Shown: positions 52,002-60,331, counted from the stretch's first letter. The stretch is DNA of 64,000 nucleotides from Streptomyces cacaoi (GCF_006539165.1 NZ_BJMM01000027.1:36903-100902); one strand, 5' to 3'. Translations and numbers: made by a program. The notes: generated from the sequence alone by a model not told the origin.

Positions 52002-52799
52002 GTGGCGGAGATGGACGAGGTCTTCAAGGCACTGGCCGACCCGAGCCGGCGGCGGCTGCTCGACAGCCTGTACGGGCGGAACGGGCAGACCCTGCGCGAG
52101 CTGTGCACGGGCCCGGCCGGGGCCGCGCTGACCCGGCAGTCGGTCAGCAAACATCTGGCGGTACTGGAGGCGGCCGGGCTGGTCACCACGGTGCGGCGGG
52201 GGCGGGAGAAGCTGCACTTCCTCGACGCCGGACCGATCAACGCCCTCGCCGACCGCTGGATCCACAAGTACGACCGCGAGCGCGCCCACGCACTCGCCGA
52301 CCTCAAGACCGCCTTGGAGGCGTCCCCGATGACCGACGCGTATCTCTACACGACCTACATCAGAACGACCCCGGAGAAGCTCTGGCAGGCACTGACCGAC
52401 CCGGCGTTCACCCACCGCTACTGGGGCGTCTCCTTCACCACCGACTGGCGGCCGGGCTCCCCGATGACCTGGGAGGAGAACGGCAACACGATCTCCGACC
52501 CGGCCCAGACCGTCCTGGAGGCCGACCCCGGGCGGCGGCTGTCGTACACCTGGCACACCTTCACCCCGCAGTGGGCCGAGGCGGCCGGTATCGGCGAGGA
52601 GCTGCGCGCCCGGCTCGCCGCCGAGCGCCGCTCGAAGGTGACGTTCGACATCGAGCCGGCCGGTGAGACGGTCAAACTCACCGTGGTCCACGAGGACTTC
52701 GAGGCCGACAGCACGCTGCGGTCGATGATCAGCGAGGGCTGGCCCGCCATCGTCGCCGGGCTCAAGACCCTGCTGGAGACCGGCGAGCCCCTGCCCTGA
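52002..52799 (+). CDS. ArsR-HTH fused to an AHSA1/SRPBCC domain
   Basis: 265 residues. An ArsR winged helix (about 1-100: VFKALADPSRRRLLDSLYGR, then LTRQSVSKHLAVLEAAGLV) is followed by an SRPBCC lipid/aromatic-binding fold (about 112-260: IRTTPEKLWQALTDPAFTHR, then GSPMTWEENGNTISDPAQTV and WPAIVAGLKTLLETGEPL). In many actinobacteria these are two adjacent genes; here they are one chain, so the SRPBCC part may act as the ligand sensor. Start GTG 52002 or ATG 52011. Confidence 0.88.
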   Translation: MAEMDEVFKALADPSRRRLLDSLYGRNGQTLRELCTGPAGAALTRQSVSKHLAVLEAAGLVTTVRRGREKLHFLDAGPINALADRWIHKYDRERAHALADLKTALEASPMTDAYLYTTYIRTTPEKLWQALTDPAFTHRYWGVSFTTDWRPGSPMTWEENGNTISDPAQTVLEADPGRRLSYTWHTFTPQWAEAAGIGEELRARLAAERRSKVTFDIEPAGETVKLTVVHEDFEADSTLRSMISEGWPAIVAGLKTLLETGEPLP

Positions 52800-52810
52800 G
52801 CGGCTCCGCG

Positions 52811-52876
52811 GCCGGGCGCCCCTCCGCGGTGCGGCTCAGCCGGGCGCCCCTCCGCGGTGCGGCTCAGCCGGGCGCC
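52811..52876. repeat. 28-bp tandem repeat, 2.4 copies, spanning a stop codon
   Basis: A 28-bp unit beginning GCCGGGCGCCCCTCCGCGGT is repeated at 52811 and 52839 without a mismatch, with a partial third copy at 52867. The second copy ends in the TCA that is the stop codon (minus strand) of the next gene, so the repeat appears to be a duplication of that gene's last codons and stop. Confidence 0.9.
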
Positions 52877-53682
52877 GGGCCCGCCTCGTCCGCGCTCCGG
52901 CGCCGGTCCAGGGCGGCGTGCAGCAGCGCGGGCGTGGCGACGGCGAGGGCGCCCAGCAGGAAGGCGAACGGCAGCGCCCACCCCGCCAACGCCAGCTGGG
53001 GCACGGCGGCCGGCGCGTTCGGCACGCAGTACACGGCGCCGGCCACGGACAGGAAGCACTGGGTGCGCGGCGGCCCGTAGCGGTTGAGCCGGACCACGAG
53101 CGCGGCACACACGGCCGCCCACAGCGCGGCCCGGGGCTCGCCGAGGCCCAGCGCGTCCCGTACCTCGCCCGCCGCCCGGAACCAGAACTGGTCCTGGAGG
53201 CGGGAGACCAGCTCCGGGAAACCGGCGGCGTAGCCGGGCAGTTCGACGCCGTCCGGCAGCCGTGCGCCCGGGCCGCCGACGTCGTCCCGGACCAACTCGG
53301 TGACCAGCAGCACCGCGGCGCCGACCGCGTGCGCCAGGCCGGTGGCCCAGCCGACCGTCCACGCCCGCAGCCGCCCGCCACCGCCCACTCCGGACCCGGG
53401 CTCGGTGCCACTGCCACTGCCGCTGCCGCTCCCGGTGCCGAGGTCGACCCCGTCCTCGACGGCTCTCCCGGCAGCGCTCCCGTCGGCGCCCTGTCCAGCG
53501 CCTCTTCCGGCGTCCCCTTCAGCGAACCCGGCGGGGTCCCGGGGGCCGTCCCCGGTGCCGTCCCCGGCAGTCCTCCCGGTGCCGTCTCCGGCCGCGTCCG
53601 CGGCGGCGGATCGGTGCGCGGAGTCGCTCCCGTCCGCTGCGGCTGCGCCCCGGAGGCCCTCCGCGTCCGTCGTCGCGGCCAT
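52864..53682 (-). CDS. Uncharacterised membrane protein with disordered N-terminus
   Basis: 272 residues. The first 95 are Gly/Asp/Ala-rich and include a (Gly-Ser) run encoded by near-identical hexamers (about 53401-53440). The rest has about 4-5 hydrophobic segments (GWATGLAHAVGAAVLLVTEL; AALWAAVCAALVVRLNRYG; FLSVAGAVYCVPNAPAAVPQ; WALPFAFLLGALAVATPALL). ATG 53682 is chosen because GGGGGG lies 8 nt upstream. It is divergent from the XRE-cupin gene. No family is recognised. Confidence 0.6.
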   Translation of the reverse strand: MAATTDAEGLRGAAAADGSDSAHRSAAADAAGDGTGRTAGDGTGDGPRDPAGFAEGDAGRGAGQGADGSAAGRAVEDGVDLGTGSGSGSGSGTEPGSGVGGGGRLRAWTVGWATGLAHAVGAAVLLVTELVRDDVGGPGARLPDGVELPGYAAGFPELVSRLQDQFWFRAAGEVRDALGLGEPRAALWAAVCAALVVRLNRYGPPRTQCFLSVAGAVYCVPNAPAAVPQLALAGWALPFAFLLGALAVATPALLHAALDRRRSADEAGPAPG

Positions 53683-53790
53683 CGCCCAACCCCCCATCGT
53701 CCGCGTGCTGCGGCGGCTTTCATGATCAGGGGTGCGGGCCGTCCCCGTCGAGAGGGCGACGGCCCGGTACGCGGTGCCTTCGCGAGGATT

Positions 53791-53817
53791 TTTTGCCCCA
53801 GAGGCAAAACTTTTGCC
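53791..53817. promoter_or_regulatory. TTTTGCC operator: inverted repeat plus a third half-site
   Basis: TTTTGCC (53791-53797) and GGCAAAA (53803-53809) form a perfect 7-bp dyad, and another TTTTGCC is at 53811-53817, exactly 20 bp (two helical turns) from the first. It lies 32 bp before the XRE gene and 110 bp before the divergent membrane-protein gene, in strikingly AT-rich DNA. Confidence 0.65.
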
Positions 53818-53848
53818 CTGTTGGAAAGGGCGTGCCTTAATCGACGGT

Positions 53849-54487
53849 ATGAGCCCGACCCAGCCCCCGCCCGGGGGTGCCGAGCCGGACCCGGGCGAGC
53901 TGCCCGTCTTCGCCCCGCGGATGCGCAATCTGCGGCGCCGCAGCGGGCTCAGCCTGGAGGCCGCGGCACACCGCGCGGGGCTCTCCCCCGCGCATCTGTC
54001 CCGCCTGGAGACCGGGAAGCGGCAGCCGTCCCTGCCGCTTCTCCTCACTCTCGCACGAACCTACGGCACGACGGTCGGCGAGCTGCTCGGTGAGCATCCG
54101 ACGGCGGCCGACCCGGTGATCCGCGCCGACGACATGGAACCGGTCGACGCCGGCGGCTGGCGCTACCGGCAGGCAGGGCAGGCCGGCCGCGCCATGCAGG
54201 CGCTGCGGGTGCATGTGCCGCGCGGGCCGCAGCGGGAGCTCGTCCGCGTCCACCCCGGCGAGGAGTGGATCCATGTGCAGCGCGGGGCCCTGCGGCTCAC
54301 GCTCGGCGAAACGGTGGAGGTCCTGCGCCCCGGGGACTCGGCGCACTTCGACTCCCTCACGCCCCATCGCCTGGAGGCGGCGGACGCCCAGGGCGCCGAT
54401 CTGCTCTTCGTCCACACCCTGCTCCAGTCCCCGGCGGCCGACCTGTGTGTGACGGGCCTGCCGCGGCACGGACCCGCCGGCCGCTGA
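53849..54487 (+). CDS. XRE-family regulator with cupin sensor domain
   Basis: 212 residues. An XRE helix-turn-helix (about 26-80: MRNLRRRSGLSLEAAAHRAG, then LSRLETGKRQPSLPLLLTLA) is followed by a cupin domain (about 115-195: VHPGEEWIHVQRGALRLTLG, then LRPGDSAHFDSLTPHRLEAA) of the kind that senses small molecules. It begins ATGAGCCCG without a clear ribosome binding site. The TTTTGCC dyad upstream is its likely operator. It is followed by a DUF6126 gene, a standard pairing in streptomycetes. Confidence 0.9.
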   Translation: MSPTQPPPGGAEPDPGELPVFAPRMRNLRRRSGLSLEAAAHRAGLSPAHLSRLETGKRQPSLPLLLTLARTYGTTVGELLGEHPTAADPVIRADDMEPVDAGGWRYRQAGQAGRAMQALRVHVPRGPQRELVRVHPGEEWIHVQRGALRLTLGETVEVLRPGDSAHFDSLTPHRLEAADAQGADLLFVHTLLQSPAADLCVTGLPRHGPAGR

Positions 54488-54558
54488 CGAGGGCGGCCCA
54501 CGCCGGGCCGCCCCACCGGAACCGTTCACCACACCTCGTGAAAGAGGAGGTCGGCGCT

Positions 54559-54732
54559 GTGACGTCGTCAACCCCCGGCCCGCAGCGGCGGGTCAAGGAC
54601 CAGCCCGGAGCGGAGCGCGGCGACGGGCGCTTCCCACGCGGCCTCGCCCTGCGGCTGTTCGCGTACATCGTGGCGGGCCATCTGCTCGCCGGTTTCCTGT
54701 TCCTGCTCTTCCAGGTGGGCGGCGGAAAGTGA
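54559..54732 (+). CDS. DUF6126 family small membrane protein
   Basis: 57 residues. A basic N-terminus is followed by RGLALRLFAYIVAGHLLAGF and LFLLFQVGG, one membrane helix. GTG 54559 has AGAGGAGG 9 nt upstream. The gene lies 71 bp after the XRE-cupin gene. DUF6126 proteins commonly follow such regulators; the function is not known, but partnership with the regulator is likely. Confidence 0.8.
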   Translation: MTSSTPGPQRRVKDQPGAERGDGRFPRGLALRLFAYIVAGHLLAGFLFLLFQVGGGK

Positions 54733-54781
54733 GGACCGCCCCGCCGCCGGGCGCACCGGGCGGCCCTGCCACCATGCACCC

Positions 54782-55888
54782 GTGACGAACACCCGACCGA
54801 TCGCCCCGCCGTTCCCCGCCGGGCCCTCCACCGGTCAGCCCGCGCGCCCGGCCTGGCGGATCCGGCCGTTCGACGGGCTGGAGGGCGTCCTTCCCGGCGG
54901 CACCCCCGGAGACGCACGCGACGGCGTCCCCGAGGCAGTCCCCGACCGCGCCCCCGCGGACGCAGCCGACCGCGTCCCCGGAGACGGTCCCGCAGACGTA
55001 CCAGGAGGCGTGCACCTCGGTGCTCACCGCCGGACGCTCGCCGGCCGCCTCACCGCCGCCCTCGGCACACAGCTGGGCGAACGGCGCACCTTCCGCAAGG
55101 CCGCCTGGTCCACCGGGCTGTGCGACCAGTACCCGGAAGCCGGACTGACCCTCTTCCACGACGACCGTGAACGCCTCGTGCACATCGAGGCGTTCGCACC
55201 GGCACCGGTCGCATACCGGGGCATTCCGCTGCTGGAGCGGCCCTTCGGCGACGTCGTCGACGAACTGACCGCCGCAGGATGCCCGTTGGCCACGGACGAC
55301 ACCGGCTGTCTGGCCCCGGACGCCGGTTTCCACCTCACCGGCGACCCGGACGAGCCCGCGCAGCCCGCCGAGTCCGTCAGCCTGCTCACCCGCAGCGCGC
55401 TCGACGCACCGCTGCCCCGTATGACGGACGGGCCCCGCTCCGCCGGGACGGACAGCCACCGGATCGTCCCGCACCGGGGCACCGACACCGTCCGGCTCGG
55501 CGAGGACCGCGCCGTGCTGCGTGCCCGGCTCGGGCCCGCCCTCCAGTCCACGCCCGAGTACGGAGGCGCGGCCCAGGACTGGTACTACGAGCACGGCCTC
55601 GTCCTCACCTTCGACGCGGACGACCGGCTCACCACGCTCGTCGTCTCCTACGTCGGCCGCCGCGGCACCGCCCTGCTCGACGGCATCCCGCTGCTCGACC
55701 GCCCGTACGAGGACGTGGCCGCCGACCTCGCCGCCGCCGGGATCCCGCTCACGGCCAGGGAACTCGCCGCCGACCTCCCCGACCACGGCGTCACCCTCCA
55801 CCTCGTCGCCCGCACCCATCCGGCGCCGCCGGTCGCCGCCGTCGTCCTGCGCGCCGAGGGCACCCCGCCTGCCCCGGCGCACGCGTAG
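54782..55888 (+). CDS. Uncharacterised protein with a tandem internal duplication
   Basis: 368 residues with no signal peptide. Two copies of a domain of about 100 residues are visible: GIPLLERPFGDVVDELTAAG (residue 147) and GIPLLDRPYEDVAADLAAAG (residue 301), each preceded by a strand pair (LTLFHDDRERLVHIEAF and LVLTFDADDRLTTLVVSY) and followed by a D/C-P-x-A-GF/GV-T/x-L-H-L end. The 70-residue N-terminal part is Pro/Asp-rich. GTG 54782 has no good ribosome binding site. I do not recognise a named family. Confidence 0.65.
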   Translation: MTNTRPIAPPFPAGPSTGQPARPAWRIRPFDGLEGVLPGGTPGDARDGVPEAVPDRAPADAADRVPGDGPADVPGGVHLGAHRRTLAGRLTAALGTQLGERRTFRKAAWSTGLCDQYPEAGLTLFHDDRERLVHIEAFAPAPVAYRGIPLLERPFGDVVDELTAAGCPLATDDTGCLAPDAGFHLTGDPDEPAQPAESVSLLTRSALDAPLPRMTDGPRSAGTDSHRIVPHRGTDTVRLGEDRAVLRARLGPALQSTPEYGGAAQDWYYEHGLVLTFDADDRLTTLVVSYVGRRGTALLDGIPLLDRPYEDVAADLAAAGIPLTARELAADLPDHGVTLHLVARTHPAPPVAAVVLRAEGTPPAPAHA

Positions 55889-55939
55889 CCGCACGCGCCC
55901 CGGCCCCGCTCAGCCCTCGCAGGGGACGGTCGGCGCTGC

Positions 55940-56719
55940 TCACTCCTCGCGGGGGAAGGACACCTCGACGCGGCGGTTCTTCTTCCGGCCCTCCTCGGTC
56001 CGGTTGTCCGCCACGGGGTAGTCCTCGCTGTAGCCGCGCACGTTGAACGCCACGTCCGGGCCCAGCTGTTGGGACAGCTCCGTCTGCACCGCCGTCGCCC
56101 GCTTCTTCGACAGCGTCTTGCCGTGCGCGTAGGAGCCGAGATCGTCGGTGAACCCGAAGACGTTCACCTTGGTGCTGCTCTGCTTCTTCACCTCGTCGGC
56201 GATCGTCTTGATCCGCGCCTTCGCCCCGCTGTTCAGCTTCGCGCTGTCCTTCGCGAACAGCACCTCCGCCTGGAGCGTGAACTTCGTCTTCTCCGTGCTG
56301 TCCTCGCGGCGCTCCTCACCGCCGAGATCCTCCGTGACGAACTTGATGTCCAGCACCTTCGGCTCGGCCAGCTTCGCCCCGTCCGCCAGCCGCAGCCCCG
56401 CCGCCTGCGGGTCGACCTTCACCGGCGGCTCCGAGTCCCCGATGTTGTCCGGCGGTTCGCTGTACCCCTTGTCCCCTGGGCCGGTCTCCCCCGGCAGGGA
56501 CGGAGCGGTGCCGGTCGGGATGGTGGTGGGGTCCTCGCCGTCCGCCGCCCCCTGGCCCGGCAGCCCGGCCGACTGGGAGAACGTCGGCCGCGGGGCCGGG
56601 TCGTCGGCGTGCGCGAACTGCGGCTGGACGCCCAGCACCAGCGCGGTGGACGCCGAGGTGCACGCGAGGGTGCGCACGAGACGGACGCGGGCGGGCTTCG
56701 TCGTCCCCATCGTCCCCAT
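55940..56719 (-). CDS. Secreted OmpA-domain protein
   Basis: 259 residues. A signal peptide is at 1-39 (LVRTLACTSASTALVLGVQP, then QFAHA). A Pro/Gly-rich linker leads to an OmpA-like peptidoglycan-binding domain (about 145-255: VLFAKDSAKLNSGAKARIKT, then FGFTDDLGSYAHGKTLSKKR and NRRVEVSF). ATG 56719 is used because GAGGG is 5-10 nt upstream. It lies 8 bp after the lipoprotein gene stop, with its ribosome binding site inside that gene's end. Confidence 0.88.
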   Translation of the reverse strand: MGTMGTTKPARVRLVRTLACTSASTALVLGVQPQFAHADDPAPRPTFSQSAGLPGQGAADGEDPTTIPTGTAPSLPGETGPGDKGYSEPPDNIGDSEPPVKVDPQAAGLRLADGAKLAEPKVLDIKFVTEDLGGEERREDSTEKTKFTLQAEVLFAKDSAKLNSGAKARIKTIADEVKKQSSTKVNVFGFTDDLGSYAHGKTLSKKRATAVQTELSQQLGPDVAFNVRGYSEDYPVADNRTEEGRKKNRRVEVSFPREE

Positions 56720-56727
56720 CGTGTCCC

Positions 56728-57324
56728 TCACTCCCCCGAAACCGTGATGCTGGCCGTGGGCATGTCCGCGATCTGGAAGTCGAGGGTGTCGTTGCCCTCG
56801 GGCGGGGCGGGGAACTGGGCGTACCAGGTCTTGGAGTCGCCGGACATGATGCCGCCCTTGAACGCCGTGCACAGGCAGCGGCCTTCCGTGTCCCGGAGGA
56901 TGTAGTAGCGCTTCTTGCCCTTCTTGTCGACGAGCTTGGCGGCGGCCATGGAGGCCGGGTTGGCGCTTCCCACTTCCCGCTCGTCCGACTTCCACGAGAC
57001 GCCGCTCCACGGGTCGTTACCGGTGTTCGTCACCTTTCCGGTCAGAGTGACGAAGCCGCCCTGGTCGCGCTTGGCCGTGGAAATGGTGAGCGAGATCCCG
57101 TCGCTGCCCTTGACCTCGGCCAGCGGTCCGTCCTCACCGGAGTCCGATCCCTGGCCGCCTCCGCTGTCGCCTCCGGACTTCTCGTCCGCTGCGGACGCGG
57201 GCTGCTTGTCGTCCCCGCCCTCTCCGCTGTCGCTGCTGCACCCGGCGACCGCAAGAACCAGGCCGGCCGTCACTACCGCAGCCGTGATGCGCGTGCGGTC
57301 CTTCTTGGTGCGCCGAACTCTCAT
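56728..57324 (-). CDS. Lipoprotein with a DUF4352-like beta domain
   Basis: 198 residues. A lipobox (LVLAVAGC, Cys29) marks a lipoprotein. A Gly/Ser/Asp-rich linker (30-70) precedes a beta-sandwich-like domain (ISLTISTAKRDQGGFVTLTG, then TGNDPWSGVSWKSDE and FPAPPEGNDTLDFQIADMP) with two Cys (CLCTAF). It lies in one cluster with the Flp-type pilin, the TadE-like protein and the OmpA-domain protein. Its role there is unknown. Confidence 0.8.
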   Translation of the reverse strand: MRVRRTKKDRTRITAAVVTAGLVLAVAGCSSDSGEGGDDKQPASAADEKSGGDSGGGQGSDSGEDGPLAEVKGSDGISLTISTAKRDQGGFVTLTGKVTNTGNDPWSGVSWKSDEREVGSANPASMAAAKLVDKKGKKRYYILRDTEGRCLCTAFKGGIMSGDSKTWYAQFPAPPEGNDTLDFQIADMPTASITVSGE

Positions 57325-57356
57325 CTCTCGCTCGTCCTCTGTCCGTTGTCAGGTAC

Positions 57357-57947
57357 TCAGTCGACCAGTACGACCGAGAACAGGTCGGAGGGCTCCACCT
57401 CGACGTCGTCCGCGTCGGGGTCGAGGGTGAAGTCCTCTTCCGCACAGCCGATCTCGATCTCGTCCGCGTCCTCGTCGATCTCGCACAGCGGCTTGATCAC
57501 CGCTGTCGCCGAGGCTTCGGCCTTCTTGCCGCCGGTGCCGGGCACGAAGGTCTTCCCCGTGTCGAAGCGGGTGCGGATCCGCACCGTGTAGCCGTCGTCA
57601 CCGTTGCGGGCGACCTGTTCGCAGCTCAGCACGTCCGCGTCGTTCCGCCCGGCGAACCGGTCGGCCTCCGCACAGCCGTCCCCCGTGATGTCGCCCAGGC
57701 CGTCGAGCCAGTCCTGCAACGCGTCCTTGTCCTCCAGCGCGTCCAGGAAGCCGTCGTAGAGCTGCTCCCGGTCGTCCTGCGCCGCGGCGAGCGCGGCGGC
57801 GTCCGCCGCCGACTGCCCGCGGTTGCGGACGTCACCGGCCTGCGCGACGGCGAAGAAGGCGAACGCGGCGAAGAGCAGCAGCCCGACCAACCCGCCGTAG
57901 AGGATGACGACTTGGCCCCCGTCGCCCCGTACTCCCCTGCGCCTCAG
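57357..57947 (-). CDS. TadE/TadG-like pilus assembly protein, probable CTG start
   Basis: 196 residues. The N-terminal TadE/TadG helix (GGQVVILYGGLVGLLLFAAF) with following VRNRGQSAADAAALAAAQDD is typical of pilin-like components. Four Cys and acidic strands follow. No ATG, GTG or TTG fits the frame near the family start; a CTG at 57945-57947 overlaps the TGA of the Flp gene as CTGA, so coupled initiation at CTG is the best reading. Sequence error is the alternative. It belongs to the same operon as the pilin, lipoprotein and OmpA genes. Confidence 0.75.
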   Translation of the reverse strand: MRRRGVRGDGGQVVILYGGLVGLLLFAAFAFFAVAQAGDVRNRGQSAADAAALAAAQDDREQLYDGFLDALEDKDALQDWLDGLGDITGDGCAEADRFAGRNDADVLSCEQVARNGDDGYTVRIRTRFDTGKTFVPGTGGKKAEASATAVIKPLCEIDEDADEIEIGCAEEDFTLDPDADDVEVEPSDLFSVVLVD

Positions 57948-58141
57948 TTCCCGAGGACCTGGTTCACGCCCTTGAGGATCGCATCGGAGATGAGCGCGTC
58001 CAGCCCGAGCGCCCTGATGGCGATGATGATGCCCGCCACCAGGATGACGATGCCCGCGTACTCGATCGAGCTGGCGCCACGGTCGCCTGCTCGTGCGTGG
58101 TTGCGTACGGCTGTCCACCAGCGGCGCACTGCGTTCGACAT
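57944..58141 (-). CDS. Flp-type (type IVb) pilin-like protein
   Basis: 65 residues. A basic leader (RRWWTAVRNHARAGDRG) ends in a Gly before ASSIEYAGIVILVAGIIIAI, the class IVb prepilin pattern with the conserved Glu at +5. ATG 58141 has AGGAGAG about 6 nt upstream. Cleavage by an A24 peptidase is expected. It is the first gene of the four-gene minus-strand cluster. Confidence 0.88.
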   Translation of the reverse strand: MSNAVRRWWTAVRNHARAGDRGASSIEYAGIVILVAGIIIAIRALGLDALISDAILKGVNQVLGN

Positions 58142-58868
58142 CGGTCTCTCCTTCGGTGGCGGCTGACTCCGGGTCCCCCGGGGGACGCGGTGCGGGGCCC
58201 GGTGCGCTCCGGGGGCCGGCCCGGAGCGGGGTGCGGGTGTGCGCGGGCGTGCGGGCACGGGAGGCGTGCCGGTGTGGTGTCACGTCACGCTTCCCCCTCC
58301 GGTGCGCGCGGCTGCGGGGCCCGGGCGGCGCACGGGCGCGGATCACCGGTGCGGGGCGCGGGCGTGCGCGCGGCGGGACGCGCGCTGCGGAGGTTCTTGA
58401 CGCCCCGGGGGCCGTCGAAACGGGCCGCGGCGAAAAACCGTGCGGGCGGCGGGAGTTCGCCGGGGCACGGTGCGGTGGCGCGGAGTGCCGTCACGGTGCC
58501 CCTCCCCTCAGGTCCCCTCGCGTCCCCTCACGTCCCCTCGCGCCGCCGGTGTTCCGTACCCTCGCGGGGCGCGTTCGACGTGGTGTTCCCCCGGCCGTAC
58601 GACCCCGTGTCGCTGACGGTCGTCGTACGGACGCAGACTGTGCCACAGCTCGCCGCCCCGGCGAAGAGGTACGGGCGGTTTTCGCCCCGGCGGGGTCGGT
58701 GGACGGCGGCGTGCGGGGCGGCCGGCGGGAGGGGAGGCGTGGCGGGTTCACCCGCGCGGGGACCGGGCCGCGCACGGGAACCGGGGCCGGGGTTGTGCTC
58801 CCCGGCCCCGGTCCGTTGCCCCGGCTCCGGCCCTGGACCCGGCCGTGTCGGGGCGCTCGGGTGCGCGG
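58142..58868. other. 727-bp intergenic region before the Flp cluster
   Basis: Upstream of the Flp-type gene and downstream of the sugar porter gene. It contains the Flp-cluster promoter and is otherwise dominated by GC-rich runs. A period-11 C-rich repeat (GTCCCCTCGC/GTCCCCTCAC units) spans about 58503-58540. No gene with a ribosome binding site and family match was found. Confidence 0.5.
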
Positions 58869-60287
58869 TCAGCCGACGCGGGCCGCGCGGGGGGTGAGTT
58901 CGCGTTCGATCTGTTCGAGGCTCTTGCCGCGGGTCTCCGGGATGCAGCGGGCGGTGAACAGGGCGAGCAGGGCGCAGACGGCCGCGTAGAAGGTGAAGGT
59001 GCCCGCGCCGCCGAGGGTGTCCAGCAGGGTGAGGAAGGTGAGCGAGACCAGGAAGTTCATCGTCCAGTTGGAGAACATCGTGGCGCTCATCGCCGTTCCG
59101 CGGATCCGCAGCGGATACAGCTCGGACGGGATGATGAACACGACCACGTTGAGGGTGGTGGCGACGGCCGCGACGAAGACGGCCACGCAGACGACGGCGA
59201 GCCAGGCGAACGACGAGTTCTGACCGCCGGCGGCGAGGGTCGCGGCGAGCCCGGCGAGGGCCAGGGCCATCACGACGGCGCCGGTGCCGAGGAGCTTCTT
59301 GCGGCCGAACCGGTCGACGGCGACCATGCCGACCGGCGTCATCAGCAGATTGACGACGCCGACGCCGACCGTCGCGAGGATGGACGAGGACGAGCCCAGT
59401 CCGCTGCTCTCGAAGATCTTCGGCGCGTAGTAGATGACGGTGTTCACGCCGGACGCCTGGCCGAGGATCTGGAGGCCGACGCCCGCGACGACCGCGGGCC
59501 GCACCGAGCGGTCGGCCAGCGCCCGCCAGCGTCCGCGGCGGGGCGCGCCGCTCGCCTCGCGTGCGGCACCGGCGGTGCCCGCGGTCATCTCGGCCAGCTC
59601 CGCCTCGACGGTCGCCGGGGCGCCGCCGCGCACCCGGGTCAGGACGGCGCGGGCCTTCTCGGTGCTGCCGTTGAGCGCCAGCCAGCGCGGTGATTCGGGC
59701 AGTGCGCACATGCCGAGGCCGAAGAGGGCCGCGGGCACGGCGGCCAGCCCGAACATCCAGCGCCAGTCGTGCGGGACGTCCTTGAGCGCGTAGTTGGCGA
59801 CGTACGCCAGCACGATGCCGAGGGTGATCATCAGCTGGTTGAGGCCGACCAGACGGCCCCGGACGCGGGGCGGGGCGACCTCGGCGATGAACACGGGCAC
59901 GAGGTTGGAGGCGGCGCCGATGCCCAGGCCGAGCACGATCCGGGCGGCGGTGAGCAGCGTCGCCGAGGGGGCGAAGGCCGCCAGGGCCGAGCCGGCGAGG
60001 AAGATGCCGGCCGCGCCGATGAGGACGGGGCGGCGCCCGTAGCGGTCGGAGACGTTGCCGGCGCCCGCCGCGCCGATCATGGCGCCGACGAGGATCGAGC
60101 TGACGACGACGCCCGAGCTGAACGAGGACAGCGAGAAATCGGACTCGATCTGGAGCAGCGCCCCGGAGATGACCCCGGTGTCGTAGCCGAACAGCAGTCC
60201 GCCCAGGGCCGCGACCAGGGCCACGCCGATCACCGGCCGCAGGCCCGTTCCACCGTCCCGGGCCGCGGTGGCACCAGCTGGGGCCAT
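58869..60287 (-). CDS. MFS sugar porter (SP family)
   Basis: 472 residues, 12 helices. Sugar-porter signatures are complete: GGLLFGYDTGVISGALL, RYGRRPVLIGAAG, PESPRWL, a long central loop, QILGQASGVNTVIYYAPKIF, RFGRKKLL, PSELYPLRIRGTAMS, and PETRGKSLEQIE. The ATG at 60287 has GGAGG 8 nt upstream. It is divergent from the GntR-ROK-NanE genes and probably takes up a sugar used by them. The substrate is inference. Confidence 0.93.
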   Translation of the reverse strand: MAPAGATAARDGGTGLRPVIGVALVAALGGLLFGYDTGVISGALLQIESDFSLSSFSSGVVVSSILVGAMIGAAGAGNVSDRYGRRPVLIGAAGIFLAGSALAAFAPSATLLTAARIVLGLGIGAASNLVPVFIAEVAPPRVRGRLVGLNQLMITLGIVLAYVANYALKDVPHDWRWMFGLAAVPAALFGLGMCALPESPRWLALNGSTEKARAVLTRVRGGAPATVEAELAEMTAGTAGAAREASGAPRRGRWRALADRSVRPAVVAGVGLQILGQASGVNTVIYYAPKIFESSGLGSSSSILATVGVGVVNLLMTPVGMVAVDRFGRKKLLGTGAVVMALALAGLAATLAAGGQNSSFAWLAVVCVAVFVAAVATTLNVVVFIIPSELYPLRIRGTAMSATMFSNWTMNFLVSLTFLTLLDTLGGAGTFTFYAAVCALLALFTARCIPETRGKSLEQIERELTPRAARVG

Positions 60288-60313
60288 CACACTCGCCTCC
60301 TCATTCACCCTTG

Positions 60314-60331
60314 AATTGGATGAGACCAATT
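60314..60331. promoter_or_regulatory. Operator AATTGG-ATGAGA-CCAATT between the sugar porter and GntR genes
   Basis: Perfect 6-bp arms around 6 nt, 27 bp before the porter start. A further half-site, ATTGG, is at about 60378-60382. The shared divergent region and the HutC-type regulator next to it make it the probable GntR site. Confidence 0.65.

Noticed and set aside
58528..59709. 393-codon minus-strand frame across the sugar porter gene
   Set aside because: It is an alternate frame of the porter gene with Arg-rich composition and no similarity to known proteins.
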